Shown here piece after piece: positions 18,866 through 28,293 of a DNA stretch of 64,000 bases (position 1 is its first letter; each line of letters starts with the position of its first letter). This DNA is from Natrinema salinisoli (lineage in GTDB: Archaea > Halobacteriota > Halobacteria > Halobacteriales > Natrialbaceae). The stretch is from contig NZ_CP084469.1 in NCBI RefSeq assembly GCF_020405205.1, positions 1,798,001 to 1,862,000 of the forward strand, written 5' to 3'. Under the pieces are notes generated by a model. The model had not been told where the DNA came from, made no database searches, and saw only the letters and a program-made list of their open reading frames with translations. Made by a program: the position numbers and the translations under genes.

Positions 18866-18939
18866 AGCCGGTGGAGGGATTTGAACCCTCGACCTAATCC
18901 TTACGAAGGATTCGCTCTGCCAGTCTGAGCTACACCGGC
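18866..18939 (-). tRNA. tRNA-Thr (anticodon CGT)
   Basis: A 74-base cloverleaf. The acceptor stem is GCCGGTG/CACCGGC with discriminator T; the D arm contains AGCTCAGACTGGCAGAGC; the anticodon stem AATCC/GGATT encloses the loop TTCGTAA (anticodon CGT, reading ACG); the T arm is GAGGGTTCAAATCCCTC. There is no intron and no encoded CCA. It lies on the minus strand upstream of the decayed region. Confidence 0.95.
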
Positions 18940-19082
18940 ACGCTCGTTTCACTCGCGTCCCGTGCATCGACGACGTCCGTCGTCTCAACACCGGCGCGCG
19001 CATTCATTCCTAGGGCCGATATCGTCCATAAGGGTTGCGAATCGATCCGGTCGTGTGAAGACGTTGCGCGACGACCGCGCAA

Positions 19083-20126
19083 TTACCTCTCGAGTCGCAC
19101 GTCCAGACAGACGTTCAGCTCGTGGGGCGCGTACGAGCGGACCGTGTGCCGGGTGTTCACCGTGACGTCGTACTCGGACTCCGCGACCGCCCGGATTGCC
19201 CGTTCACCAGGGCCGAAGGGGTCGTCTTCGTGCTGAATATCGTAGTAGTGGAGGGTGCAGTCGTCGCCGGCCAGGGTGACGGCCGACTCGAGGAACTCGT
19301 CGGCGCTGTGGGGGAGGTTCATCACGATCCGGTCGGCCCAGTCCTCGTAGTCGATCGCGACGTCGCGGACGTCGTCGTTGATCGCGGTTACCCGGTCTTC
19401 GACCCCGTTTCGGCGCGCGTTCTCGCGGAGATACTCGATCGCGTCGGGATTGATGTCCACCCCGACACACTCCGCACCGCGTTTCGCAAAGGGAATCACG
19501 AAGGGTCCGACGCCGGCGAACATGTCGAAGGCGTGCTCGCCACCGGCTCTCGGGCCCTGCCCGTTCGCCGTTTCCGAGGCGCACTGCGCCTCGCTTCCGA
19601 CCTGTTGGGCCACCCGATGGCGCTCGGTCGCGAGCCGCGGCGAGAAGTAGACTTCCGCGAGGTCCAGCAGGAACTCGCAACCGTACTCGCGGTGGACGAC
19701 CTCCGTGTCCTCTCCCGCGAGCAGCTCCCAGTCGCGGACTCGCGTCTCACCTTTGACCTTCGAGGCCTTGTTCAGCACCGTCTCCACGGGAAGATCCGAC
19801 TCGAGAATCGCATCCGTGATCGCTCGCGCGCGCTCGGGGTCGTCCTCGTCGATGAGGGCGGCCTTGCCGAGCCGCTCGTACGTGGGGTCGAACGCGAGCA
19901 GATCTGCGGGCATCGTCTGTCTTTCGCGTTCGGGAACCGTTCGAGAGACGATGTCGACGTTGCCATCGAAGGCCTCACGGGCGGCCTCGGGAGCGGTGAC
20001 TGGGATGTAGAGCCAGTTGTCCTCGACGGAAATCTCGTACCCGTCGTCGATCAGATCCGCGTCGGCGAGCGTGGAACGCGTCGCTTCGCCCTGTTCCGGC
20101 GCGACGCGGACGCACGGCACTTCCAT
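19083..20126 (-). CDS. trm5: tRNA (guanine37-N1)-methyltransferase, archaeal Trm5 type
   Basis: A 347-residue class I SAM-dependent methyltransferase. The N-terminal domain contains DLLAFDPTYERLGKAALID and the RNA-binding region; the SAM motif is DMFAGVGPFVIPFAKRG near residue 199; motif IV is NLPHSADEFL, the Trm5 type rather than TYW2. The C-terminus VRSYAPHELNVCLDV is typical. It methylates G37 next to the anticodon and so prevents frameshifting. Residues about 177-197 (SEAQCASETANGQGPRAGG) are an unusual insertion just before the SAM motif, encoded by a hairpin-forming sequence (see findings). Confidence 0.92.
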   Translation of the reverse strand: MEVPCVRVAPEQGEATRSTLADADLIDDGYEISVEDNWLYIPVTAPEAAREAFDGNVDIVSRTVPERERQTMPADLLAFDPTYERLGKAALIDEDDPERARAITDAILESDLPVETVLNKASKVKGETRVRDWELLAGEDTEVVHREYGCEFLLDLAEVYFSPRLATERHRVAQQVGSEAQCASETANGQGPRAGGEHAFDMFAGVGPFVIPFAKRGAECVGVDINPDAIEYLRENARRNGVEDRVTAINDDVRDVAIDYEDWADRIVMNLPHSADEFLESAVTLAGDDCTLHYYDIQHEDDPFGPGERAIRAVAESEYDVTVNTRHTVRSYAPHELNVCLDVRLER

Positions 20127-20636
20127 ATCCGAACTGGCCGGCGAATCGCCGTAACGCTGACGTTTCGTCGATCGTGTTCGTGGCCGATTCCAGTTATAAA
20201 CTAATTAGTGCTATACCAAATGCGCCGTTCCGAACACGACTGATCGAAGATCGAGTGGAGTCTCCGTGGAACGGGTCCGCCAATTCGAACGACCGACAGC
20301 AAAGAGTGCCGTCGTCGTGATGCGAATGGGGCACCACCAAGTCAGGATCGATTTCTGCACCCCAGGGCACGGCTGCCGAGTACTTCGAGGCGGTGGTTCC
20401 ACTGTCAGTCGTCGCTCTGGTTGGCCAGTTCGCCACACCGACGGCCCCGGTTATTCGCCACGCGAGAGGGAGGGAGAGTCGCTTCCTCCCCATTACGGGC
20501 CGACACGAGCGGCAGTACTCGAAGGGGCCCCCTCGAGCGAGAGTCGATCCCCGGTATAGTCTTCCGTACTACGTACTACAGAAAATATCAGAATTTCATC
20601 AATTTATCCCCCTTCGACGCGTTGATCGAATGCAGA
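20127..20636. other. intergenic region between trm5 and the HMA gene
   Basis: Contains the divergent promoters of trm5 and the metal-binding protein but no convincing gene. An AT-rich GTTATAAACTAATTAG lies at 20193-20208. A TATA-like AATTTATC at 20601-20608 lies about 32 bases upstream of the ATG at 20637. The rest shows nothing I can name. Confidence 0.5.
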
Positions 20637-20840
20637 ATGGACGAATATACGCTCGAGGTTCCAGATATGACGTGTGAGGGGTGTGAAATAGTTATTTCCG
20701 GTGCAGTGACTGTTATTCCCGGCGTCGGCACGGTCGACGCCGATTCGTCGACCGGTCGCGTGACGATTCACGGAGATCCGTCGGCGAAACGTCGAGTGCG
20801 AGCCGCTATCGAGAAGGCCGGGTACGACGTCCGCGACTAA
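20637..20840 (+). CDS. heavy-metal-associated (HMA) domain metallochaperone
   Basis: A 67-residue stand-alone HMA domain. The metal-binding motif is MTCEGC at about residues 11-16, followed by a helix, VPGV-like turn (VIPGVGTVDAD) and the C-terminal EKAGYDV motif, so the ferredoxin-like fold is complete. Such proteins carry Cu(I) or Zn(II) to transporters or regulators. The ATG at 20637 is chosen because the domain starts there and a TATA-like box is 32 bases upstream. It is followed 106 bases later by a DUF2182 membrane protein on the same strand. Confidence 0.93.
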   Translation: MDEYTLEVPDMTCEGCEIVISGAVTVIPGVGTVDADSSTGRVTIHGDPSAKRRVRAAIEKAGYDVRD

Positions 20841-20946
20841 TGAGGGTCGACTCCGACTCGGCTATCCGTCGAGAGACATCACCGAACCGACCGAACACTC
20901 GACCGCTGTCGGTACTCCGTCGCGCTCTCGAGCGAGTGAGCATCGA

Positions 20947-21792
20947 ATGAGTACTTCGCTCAGGTCAGCGATCGAACGAACCGCTGCTCTCGCTCCGAAT
21001 ACCGTCGATCGAACGACTGCGGTCGTCACAGCGATGCTCGGGCTCGACGCAATCTGGTGGCTGGTACTGTACGACGGGTCCGTCCCGATGCCCGGAATGC
21101 AGTGGCTGCTGATGGACGCTGCCATCCCGATGGCAGTACCCGGGGCGATGGAACGAGCCACGTTCCACGTCGGAACGCTCGAGGCGATCGTCGGTTACAC
21201 CGTCATGTGGGGCGTGATGATGTGGGCGATGATGCAACCGGCGATGACTCGGTTCACCCGGGAGTACGCCACGGCCTATCGGGGATCGGCCGTCGGTGCG
21301 GCACGGGCGCTGGCATCGTTCCTCGTCGGGTACTACGCCGTCTGGATGGCCTCGGCCTGTATCCCGCTCCTGTACGAAGCGGTTCTCCCGGGCGGTATCT
21401 ACGGTGTGACCCGTGAATACACCAATCTCGTCATCGGTGGAGCCCTCGTTCTCACCGGGCTCTACCAGCTTTCGGGGTTCAAACGGTCGCTCTTGCGGAC
21501 GTGTTGTGCTACGGTCCCGCCGCATCTGGACGGGGTTCTTCGCGGAGTAAGGGAAGGACTGTATCACGGGGTCCGCTGTGTCCTGACCTCTTTCGGGATC
21601 TTCTTCCTGGTGATGATCTTCGTCGGCGAGATGAACCTCGTCTGGATGGTCGCACTGACAGGCGTCGTTACGATAGAACGCCTGCCGCCCTGGGGCGAGG
21701 AACTCGCCGTTGGGACGGGTCTCGTCTCGCTCGTTTCCGGTCTGCTAGTGCTGGTGGTCCAGCCGACTCTCCCGCTCGCGTTCACCATCTAA
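20947..21792 (+). CDS. DUF2182 predicted metal-binding integral membrane protein
   Basis: A 281-residue membrane protein with about six to seven hydrophobic segments. It has the family hallmarks: a Met-rich helix (VMWGVMMWAMMQPAM, around residues 88-102), a YQLSGFKRSLLRTCC stretch and the pair GLYHGVRCV / GEMNLVWM. The conserved Met, Cys and Lys residues led to its description as metal-binding (COG5486). The biochemical role is not established. The neighbouring HMA metallochaperone on the same strand supports a part in copper or other soft-metal handling, but that is inference. Confidence 0.9.
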   Translation: MSTSLRSAIERTAALAPNTVDRTTAVVTAMLGLDAIWWLVLYDGSVPMPGMQWLLMDAAIPMAVPGAMERATFHVGTLEAIVGYTVMWGVMMWAMMQPAMTRFTREYATAYRGSAVGAARALASFLVGYYAVWMASACIPLLYEAVLPGGIYGVTREYTNLVIGGALVLTGLYQLSGFKRSLLRTCCATVPPHLDGVLRGVREGLYHGVRCVLTSFGIFFLVMIFVGEMNLVWMVALTGVVTIERLPPWGEELAVGTGLVSLVSGLLVLVVQPTLPLAFTI

Positions 21793-21890
21793 GAGATCGC
21801 CGCATCCGCGGCCACCGTGAGCTGCGAGAACCGTCGAGGAGCGTCGCCGTCGGGACCATTTTTAATCCGACGCCCGTACCGCCCGTCGAG

Positions 21891-22316
21891 ATGAGTACGC
21901 GAACCCGTCTCACAACCGTCGAAACGGTTCACGAAGATCGGTCGTGGCTGTTCACGATTCGAGATGAGTACGGCGAACCCGACGAGGTAGTTCTCGTTCC
22001 CTGTGAGGATAGCGTCGAAGCGTGGATCAATCGCTGTACCCACGAGGCGCAGCGGTTCGATACGGGACGCGGGGTCGCGATGCGGGACGACCAGCTCATC
22101 TGCCCGAAACACGGATCGATGTTCGACGCCTGCTCGGGCTACTGTGACAACGGCGAGGCAGCCGATACGACGCTGCCGTCCGTCGAGATCAGCGTCGAGG
22201 ACGGCGTCGTCTACCTGACCGACGACGACGCGACTTTCGCCCACGCGGGCGGGATCGACGACGGGAACGATGAGGACGACGACGGTCCCTCGTCGACGTC
22301 GCATATCGGCTTCTGA
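21891..22316 (+). CDS. Rieske-type [2Fe-2S] protein
   Basis: A 141-residue soluble protein carrying one Rieske domain. The ligand pairs are CTH (C-x-H, around residue 49) and CPKHG (C-x-x-H, around residue 84), in the spacing of Rieske ferredoxin-like proteins. There is no membrane anchor or Tat signal, so it is a cytoplasmic ferredoxin-like electron carrier or oxygenase accessory rather than a bc1 subunit. The C-terminus is a long Asp/Gly-rich tail. The start is the ATG at 21891, with a TTTTTAATCC element about 25 bases upstream. Confidence 0.9.
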   Translation: MSTRTRLTTVETVHEDRSWLFTIRDEYGEPDEVVLVPCEDSVEAWINRCTHEAQRFDTGRGVAMRDDQLICPKHGSMFDACSGYCDNGEAADTTLPSVEISVEDGVVYLTDDDATFAHAGGIDDGNDEDDDGPSSTSHIGF

Positions 22317-22396
22317 TCGGGCCCGCTCTCGACCGAGGACGACTGCAGCCACGGTGTCTGACGAGGTATTTTTACGGTTCACTTCGGGATCACCAC

Positions 22397-22786
22397 ATGG
22401 ACAGACAGACCGTCTCGAGCGGGACCGAGTGGGAACCGAACGTCGGCTACTCCCGCGCTATCCGCGCTGGCTCGCAGGTACACGTCTCGGGAACGACGGC
22501 GACCGACGAGGACGGGTCTGTCGTCGCGCCCGGAGATCCGTACGCACAGGCCGTTCGAGCGCTCGAGATAATCGAGGACGCGCTCGAGGAGGCGGGAGCG
22601 ACGCTCGCTGACGTCGTCCGAACGCGTATCTACGTAACCGACATCGAGGACTGGGAAGCGGTCGGGGAGGCCCACGGCGAGTTCTTCGCGGACGTTCGCC
22701 CGGCGTGTAGCATGGTCGAGGTACAGCGGTTGATCGATCCCGAGCACCTGGTCGAGGTCGAGGCGGTCGCAATCGTCGACGACTAG
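22397..22786 (+). CDS. RidA family (YjgF/YER057c/UK114) protein
   Basis: A 129-residue RidA-fold protein. It has the conserved [15 protein letters not shown] start of the beta sheet, a helix with [29 protein letters not shown], and the closing RPACSMVEV segment whose Arg normally binds the substrate carboxylate. Classical RidA hydrolyses reactive enamine/imine intermediates made by PLP enzymes such as threonine dehydratase. This divergent subgroup may act on other substrates. It is monocistronic. Confidence 0.9.
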   Translation: MDRQTVSSGTEWEPNVGYSRAIRAGSQVHVSGTTATDEDGSVVAPGDPYAQAVRALEIIEDALEEAGATLADVVRTRIYVTDIEDWEAVGEAHGEFFADVRPACSMVEVQRLIDPEHLVEVEAVAIVDD

Positions 22787-22858
22787 CAAACGGGTCCGAA
22801 CGCCGGGGGCGTGAATCGTCTCGAAAGGGTATTCCGAGTGCTGGCAGTACGACCGCCT

Positions 22859-23632
22859 ATGCTCACCTTCATCGGCCTCGGTCTCTACGACGAGCGCTCG
22901 ATCACCGTCGAGGGCCAGGAGGCGCTCCGGGCGGCCGACCGCGTCTACGCCGAGTTCTACACCAGCAAGCTGATCGGGACGACGATCGACGACCTCGAGT
23001 CCTTCCACGGTTCCGAGATCGAAGTCCGTGACCGTGCGGGCGTCGAACAACATCCCGAGGATATGCTCGAGGCTGCCGAGACGGAGGACGTGGTCTTCCT
23101 GACGGCGGGTGATACGATGATCTCGACGACGCACGTCGACCTCCGGCTGCGGGCCCACGACCGCGGGATCGAGACGCGCGTGATCCACGGCGTCACCGCC
23201 CAGACGGCCACCAGCGCGCTGACCGGGTTGCAGAACTACCGGTTCGGAAAAGCGACGACACTACCGTTCCCCTACGCCACCGGCGCCGACGGCCTCCCCG
23301 CGAGCGTGACCGAGACGATCGACGACAACCGCGCCGACGGGCTACACACGGTCGTCTACCTGGATATCAAAGCCGACCGCGAGGAGTACATGACCGCCGA
23401 CGTCGGTGCCGAGTTGCTCGCCGAGGAGTATCCCGATCTCGTGGGCGTCGTCGTCGCCCGCGCGGGCAGTCCAGACCCGCTCGTTGAGGCTGGGACGATG
23501 TCGGAACTGGCAGACCGGGACTTTGGCGACCCGCTCCACCTGCTCGTCGTTCCGGGCGAGTGTCACCTGCTCGAGGCCGACGCACTCGTCGAGTTGGCTG
23601 GGGCGGATCGTGACGCGCTCGATATTGATTGA
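22859..23632 (+). CDS. dph5: diphthine synthase
   Basis: A 257-residue Dph5/DphB, the normal length. It begins MLTFIGLGLYDERSITVEG, with the SAM-binding loop AGDTMISTTHVDLR near 81-94 and the family stretch GKATTLPFPYAT. It trimethylates the modified histidine of elongation factor aEF2 on the way to diphthamide. The ATG at 22859 is chosen because the family's conserved N-terminus starts there; a 16-codon upstream extension is not conserved-looking. Confidence 0.95.
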   Translation: MLTFIGLGLYDERSITVEGQEALRAADRVYAEFYTSKLIGTTIDDLESFHGSEIEVRDRAGVEQHPEDMLEAAETEDVVFLTAGDTMISTTHVDLRLRAHDRGIETRVIHGVTAQTATSALTGLQNYRFGKATTLPFPYATGADGLPASVTETIDDNRADGLHTVVYLDIKADREEYMTADVGAELLAEEYPDLVGVVVARAGSPDPLVEAGTMSELADRDFGDPLHLLVVPGECHLLEADALVELAGADRDALDID

Positions 23633-23804
23633 CACCGAACGAGATCTGTTGCGAGCTCGATACCGTCGATCGAGGGCGATTCCTCGCTGAACGGCCGACG
23701 GACCGCTTCCCGACCTCCACTTGCGACGTTTGACCGTGGAGGAGCACACTTCGATCGGAACAAGGGGCCGGCATATTTACGATCCGAGTGGGAAACAGTG
23801 GCCT

Positions 23805-24638
23805 ATGAGCGGTCGGGAGGTCACTGACGGGTCGACCGACCCGGACGGTTCGGAGACGGCGAGCGGTGAAACCGATCTCGACCGGGAGACCATCGAGCTG
23901 GCCCGCGAGGAGCTGCGGACGACGTTCGAGTATCAGGTCGCTCGAATTCAGGAGATAGACGAGAAGGCGATCGAGATCCTGAAGGCGAACCTCCTGTTGA
24001 TCGGCCTCGTCGTCACCGGCGGTTCGATCGTCGTTCAGACCGAACTCGACGTCGTCCCCTTCGTCAATCTCTTTACCGTCATCAGCGCGCTCCTCCTGTT
24101 GGTTTCGACGGGGCTCGCCGGGGTGACGTACACGGCTTCGAACCTCAGAGGGGGTATCGACGGCGATGCGGTCGACGTCGCGCTCGCGACGGCTCGAGCC
24201 GACCCCGCGGCCGACGGGGACCGGTTCGAGGTGCGACTGCTACGGAGCTACGGAGAGTGGATCGAGTACAACGCGCGGGTGACGGCCGTCAACGACATGT
24301 TCGCGACGGTTACCGTCCTCATGGTGATCGCCGCCTTCGTCTACGTCGTCGCCGGGATCGGCATCGGTGTGCTCAGCCCATCGATGTCAGTCTCGGTTGC
24401 CGCCTTTCTCGTCCTCTCGATCGTACTGACATGGCTCGGCGGCTTCGCATACTACATGGATCACCTCGGAGCGAGCGACGAGCACTGGGAGGGCACGTTC
24501 GACGGCGTCAGGATCTCGAAGGGCGTGACCCGGAAACGCGGGCTGTCGACGCTTCGGGCGATGCGCAGCGAAGGTACGACCGACGAGATGGAGGAGGAGC
24601 GGGACGACGCGGCTTCGATTCGAAACGCGAACTCCTAA
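23805..24638 (+). CDS. haloarchaeal four-helix membrane protein of unknown function
   Basis: A 277-residue protein. An acidic N-terminus (about 1-40) is followed by a charged helix (RTTFEYQVARIQEIDEKA), then membrane segments at about 62-80, 87-113, 168-194 and 203-228, and a soluble C-terminal tail. The helix-before-TM-pair layout recalls membrane-associated effector proteins of the SLATT type, but the similarity is only in plan. No nuclease or reverse transcriptase neighbour supports such a role. The start is ATG 23805. Confidence 0.7.
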   Translation: MSGREVTDGSTDPDGSETASGETDLDRETIELAREELRTTFEYQVARIQEIDEKAIEILKANLLLIGLVVTGGSIVVQTELDVVPFVNLFTVISALLLLVSTGLAGVTYTASNLRGGIDGDAVDVALATARADPAADGDRFEVRLLRSYGEWIEYNARVTAVNDMFATVTVLMVIAAFVYVVAGIGIGVLSPSMSVSVAAFLVLSIVLTWLGGFAYYMDHLGASDEHWEGTFDGVRISKGVTRKRGLSTLRAMRSEGTTDEMEEERDDAASIRNANS

Positions 24639-24676
24639 CGGAACCCTCGGAACGCGGCGATATCACCGCGGGGTCT

Positions 24677-25762
24677 TCAGCCGCGCAGGACGGACTCGAG
24701 CCGATCCAGAAAATCGCCAGGCACCTCGAGATGCGGTGTGTGCCCCGTGTTCCCGAAGACGACTTCCACGAACTCGCCGCCGCGGTCGGCGTAGGTCTCG
24801 AGGACTGCGCGGGTCTGGTCGACCATCGGCTGGGGCGGGAAGACATCTTCGCCGGGCCAGTCCGGGAGTTCGCCCATGCGACCGAGCGTTCCGAGATCGA
24901 ACAGCGAGGCGTTCGAGACGATCTGGTCCGAATCGCCGCGGATCCACAACACGGGCGGTTTGTCGTCGGGATCGATGTCGGTGATCGTCGCGAGGTCGCA
25001 GTATTTCGGCGAGATCGCGTTGTTCACTCCGCGTTCGCCCGGGGCGACGCCGGGCCAGTTGTCGCTGGGTTTCGAGGAACCCGGGTAGTTCCCCTCGCCG
25101 GTCGCCGTATCGATCATCCCCGTCAGATACGACTCCTCGCGGTCGTCGTCGAACTCGTGGGTCGGATCGACGTAGTAGGTTCGGAGCACCTTCCGCGGCG
25201 ACGTCTCGCCCTCCTCGCTCCGGTCGTGATCCGCGAGGCCCGCGACGAACGCGTCGTTGCCGATCCCGCCGCCGGAGCCAGCGTAGTCGTCGAAACAGGC
25301 CGTTCCCTCCGTGTCTTTCGTTCCGCCGAAGCCGTACGGCGAGAGCGGGTTGACGAGCACCAGATCGGCCACGTCTCCTGGGTGATCGATCGCGTACCGC
25401 ATCGCGACCCCGCCGCCGTTCGACCAGCCCACGAGAACGAGCGGCGTCTCGAGGTCGAGCTCCGTCACCAGTTTGTGAATATCGGCCTCGAAATCGCCGA
25501 GCCCGTTCGTGGCGTCGACCGATTTCGTCTCCGAATCCCCGTACCCCCGGAGGTCGGGCGCGATCGCGCGGTGACGAGCCGGCAACTCGGCCAGCACGTC
25601 CTCGAAGAACCGCGAGGAAGAGACGTTGCCGTGGAGGAAAACGATCGTCCGACCGTCCTCGTCGGCCCGACCGCTTCCGCCCGACTCGAGGTAGTGGGTC
25701 TCGAGGCGGTCGGTGTCGACGGTTCGCGAGTCGACCCCGGCGAGGGTGTCGTCTCGGGTCAT
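24677..25762 (-). CDS. alpha/beta hydrolase
   Basis: A 361-residue alpha/beta-hydrolase-fold enzyme. The oxyanion-hole region is FLHGNVSSSRFF, the strand-loop APDLRGYGDSE follows, and the nucleophile elbow is GWSNGGG (Ser at about 116). The catalytic His is in GNTGHTPHLE near the C-terminus; the acid is probably in WIRGDSDQIV. The cap is large (residues ~150-270, Asp/Gly-rich). The substrate is unknown; esterases, haloalkane dehalogenase-like and C-C hydrolases share this plan. It follows the MFS gene by 86 bases on the same strand. Confidence 0.9.
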   Translation of the reverse strand: MTRDDTLAGVDSRTVDTDRLETHYLESGGSGRADEDGRTIVFLHGNVSSSRFFEDVLAELPARHRAIAPDLRGYGDSETKSVDATNGLGDFEADIHKLVTELDLETPLVLVGWSNGGGVAMRYAIDHPGDVADLVLVNPLSPYGFGGTKDTEGTACFDDYAGSGGGIGNDAFVAGLADHDRSEEGETSPRKVLRTYYVDPTHEFDDDREESYLTGMIDTATGEGNYPGSSKPSDNWPGVAPGERGVNNAISPKYCDLATITDIDPDDKPPVLWIRGDSDQIVSNASLFDLGTLGRMGELPDWPGEDVFPPQPMVDQTRAVLETYADRGGEFVEVVFGNTGHTPHLEVPGDFLDRLESVLRG

Positions 25763-25848
25763 GGCCGCCGGTACGACGGCTCCCGTGATAACTCTCGGGC
25801 CGGTACCTGATCTCCGAGCAGCTCGGACGAAACGACGACGGTCACCCG

Positions 25849-27108
25849 TCAGTCGTCCGCCGTGACGCCGTCCCGGGGCCGACGTCCGGAATGGCGACGG
25901 AGCGCCCCGCCGACGAGAGCGGCGACCGCGGCACAGGCAGCGACGACGGCGAACAGCGCCGCGGGGGTCGATCGCGTCAGGATGAGACCGGCCAGCGACG
26001 ATCCGATCGCACCGACGCCGAAGATCGCCGTGTACGTGTAGCCGAAGGAGAGTCCCCTGGCGTCGGCCGGCGCGTAGGTCGAAATCGCCTCCTGATTGAT
26101 CGGCGCGATCATGAAAACGAGGAATCCGAGGATTCCCGCGACGACCAACAGCGGGGCGAGGCCCGCGTTCGTCGACGGAACGAACGCGAGCGCGACGACG
26201 ACCAGTGCGGCGTAGCCGCCCACCAGCACGGTCTCGAGTCGTGCGCGATCGACGAGCTTGCCACCCACGTACTGGCCGATCCCGCCGACGAGCAGGAGTC
26301 CCGAGTAGACGTACTGGCTGGGCTCGAACGAGCGGCCGGCGAGCGGGACGGGATCGAACAGCGGCAGGTCGGCCAGGATGTCCGGCAGGAAGGTGAACGT
26401 CGCCCGGTAGTAGACGCCGTAGAGGATGCCGATCGCGAAGACGAGACCGAAACCGACGGTGAACAGCCGCCGCGAACTGGTGAGAAACGTCGCGAGACTG
26501 CGCGGTCCCTCCCGATCGGTGGCGGCGACGTCCGCACCGCGAGCCGAACTCCCCGCGGTCTCGTCGAACTCGAGTCGCGCCCCGACGACCACCGCGAGGA
26601 GAACCGGCACCAGGAGCGCGGCGGCGACGGCTCGCCAACCGACGAACGCCAACAGCACCGCCGCGAGCAGCGGACCGGTCGCGACCCCGACGTTGCCCGC
26701 AGCGCCGTGGTACGCGAACGCGGTGCCCCGTTCTTTCGTTCCGCGGCTGAGCAGGGCCAGCCCAGCGGGATGATAGAGGCTCGCCGCCGCCCCCCACAGC
26801 ACCAATCCGATCGTCAGGACGGCGACGTTCGGGGCACCTGCGACGACCGCGAAGGCTGCGCCCATACCGAGCAGACAGACGAGAATGAGTCGCTTGGAAC
26901 TGTACCGGTCGGCGAGTAGCCCGCTCGGGAGCGCGCCGACGCCGATCAGTGCGTAGCTCGCGCCCACCACGGCTCCGAGAAACGCGGTCGTCGTCGAGAA
27001 CGCCTCGAGCCAGCTGACGACGAAAATTGGGATCACCAGCTCGTAGGTGTGGAACATCGCGTGGCCGAGCATGGCGAACGCCGTTACGGCTCTGTCGTTG
27101 CGGTCCAT
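25849..27108 (-). CDS. major facilitator superfamily transporter
   Basis: A 419-residue MFS protein with twelve predicted membrane segments. The loop 2-3 signature is recognisable in GLLADRYSSKRLIL, and the central loop (about residues 195-215) is polar with an acidic stretch. The start at ATG 27108 (MDRNDRAVTAFAMLGHAMF) is preferred to a 13-codon longer frame. The substrate cannot be told from sequence. It lies between leuB (80 bases upstream) and the hydrolase gene on the same strand. Confidence 0.92.
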   Translation of the reverse strand: MDRNDRAVTAFAMLGHAMFHTYELVIPIFVVSWLEAFSTTTAFLGAVVGASYALIGVGALPSGLLADRYSSKRLILVCLLGMGAAFAVVAGAPNVAVLTIGLVLWGAAASLYHPAGLALLSRGTKERGTAFAYHGAAGNVGVATGPLLAAVLLAFVGWRAVAAALLVPVLLAVVVGARLEFDETAGSSARGADVAATDREGPRSLATFLTSSRRLFTVGFGLVFAIGILYGVYYRATFTFLPDILADLPLFDPVPLAGRSFEPSQYVYSGLLLVGGIGQYVGGKLVDRARLETVLVGGYAALVVVALAFVPSTNAGLAPLLVVAGILGFLVFMIAPINQEAISTYAPADARGLSFGYTYTAIFGVGAIGSSLAGLILTRSTPAALFAVVAACAAVAALVGGALRRHSGRRPRDGVTADD

Positions 27109-27187
27109 GGTCAGTTCAGCACGTTTACGGGACAACAGCTGTCTCAATTCCCGAACCGTCGGGGTACAGACTCGAGCGCGGTATCGC

Positions 27188-28168
27188 CTACAGCCGATCG
27201 ATGATCGCGTTCGTCACGTCTTCGGTGGACGCGTCCCCGCCCAGATCCGGCGTGCGCGGGCCGTCCTCGAGCGTCGCCTCGACGGCCTCGTGAACGTCCT
27301 CGCTCGCCTCGTCGTAGCCCAGGTACTCGAGTAGCATCGCGGCGGAGATGATCGTCGCGGCGGGGTTCGCGACCCCCTGGCCGGCGATGTCGGGCGCGGT
27401 GCCGTGAACGGGTTCGAACAGAGCGCGGTCGGGACCGATATTCGCGGACGGGAGCAGGCCCAGCCCGCCGACGAGGCCGGCCGCGAGGTCCGAGAGCACG
27501 TCGCCAGCGAGATTGGGGCAGACGATCACGTCGAACTGCTCGGGGTCGAGACAGACCCGCGTCGCGAAGGCGTCCATCAGCACTTCGTCGGTCTCGACGC
27601 CGTTGTCGTCGGCGACCCGCTTGACCGTATCACGGAAGAGGCCGTCCGTCTCGCGCATCACGTTGGCTTTGTGAACGATCGAGAAACCGTCGTGTTCGTC
27701 GCCGGCGACGTAGTCGCAGGCGAAGTCGGCGAGCCGTTCGGAGGCCGACTCCGTGACGACGCGGGTCAGCGTCGAGACGTCCTGCGTCAGTCGGTCCTCG
27801 TGGCCCGCGTAGACGCCTTCCGTGTTCTCCCGGAGGAAGATCAGATCCGTCTCGGGTCGGACGGCGTCGACGCCCGGATACGCCTTCGCCGGACGAACGT
27901 TGACGAACGAATCGACCGCCGTCCGCAGCGGCAGGATGACGTCCGCGGCCGTCTCGCCGGCCGCACCGAACAGCGTCGCGTCCGCCGATGCTGCCAGGTC
28001 GTAGGTATCCTGGGGCAGCGCCTCGCCGGTCTCCGCTTTGACCGCATCGCCGGCGTCCGCCTCGACGAACTCGAAGTCGATGTCGAGGGCCTCGAGAACG
28101 TCGACCGCAGCGGGTGTCACTTCCTGCCCGATCCCGTCGCCCGGAATAACGGCGATTTCGTGAGTCAT
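27188..28168 (-). CDS. leuB: 3-isopropylmalate dehydrogenase
   Basis: A 326-residue isopropylmalate/isocitrate dehydrogenase family protein. It starts [21 protein letters not shown], has the substrate-binding [10 protein letters not shown] and the metal/NAD region [21 protein letters not shown], and [16 protein letters not shown] near the end. It oxidatively decarboxylates 3-isopropylmalate in leucine synthesis. Related short enzymes serve as homoisocitrate dehydrogenases, but a leu cluster on the same strand 5.4 kb upstream supports LeuB. The separation from leuD by an accessory island is unusual. Confidence 0.93.
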   Translation of the reverse strand: MTHEIAVIPGDGIGQEVTPAAVDVLEALDIDFEFVEADAGDAVKAETGEALPQDTYDLAASADATLFGAAGETAADVILPLRTAVDSFVNVRPAKAYPGVDAVRPETDLIFLRENTEGVYAGHEDRLTQDVSTLTRVVTESASERLADFACDYVAGDEHDGFSIVHKANVMRETDGLFRDTVKRVADDNGVETDEVLMDAFATRVCLDPEQFDVIVCPNLAGDVLSDLAAGLVGGLGLLPSANIGPDRALFEPVHGTAPDIAGQGVANPAATIISAAMLLEYLGYDEASEDVHEAVEATLEDGPRTPDLGGDASTEDVTNAIIDRL

Positions 28169-28293
28169 GCCCGTACATCGACGTGGGGGTGAAAAGAGGG
28201 TATCGATACCGGCGCTGAGAGGTCTGTCGCTGGTGGGGTGACTCGACCGTCAGCTATCGGTCTCGAGTCGGGGTACGCCGCGCCGGCCGGGGA

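Noticed and set aside
20421-20636. N-terminal extension of the HMA protein
   Set aside because: The 72 upstream codons are Arg/Ser/His-rich and overlap the TATA box; the domain and a normal leaderless start begin at 20637.
23805-24638. SLATT-type defence effector
   Set aside because: Only the order of helix and membrane segments is similar; no partner nuclease, nucleotidyltransferase or reverse transcriptase is adjacent.
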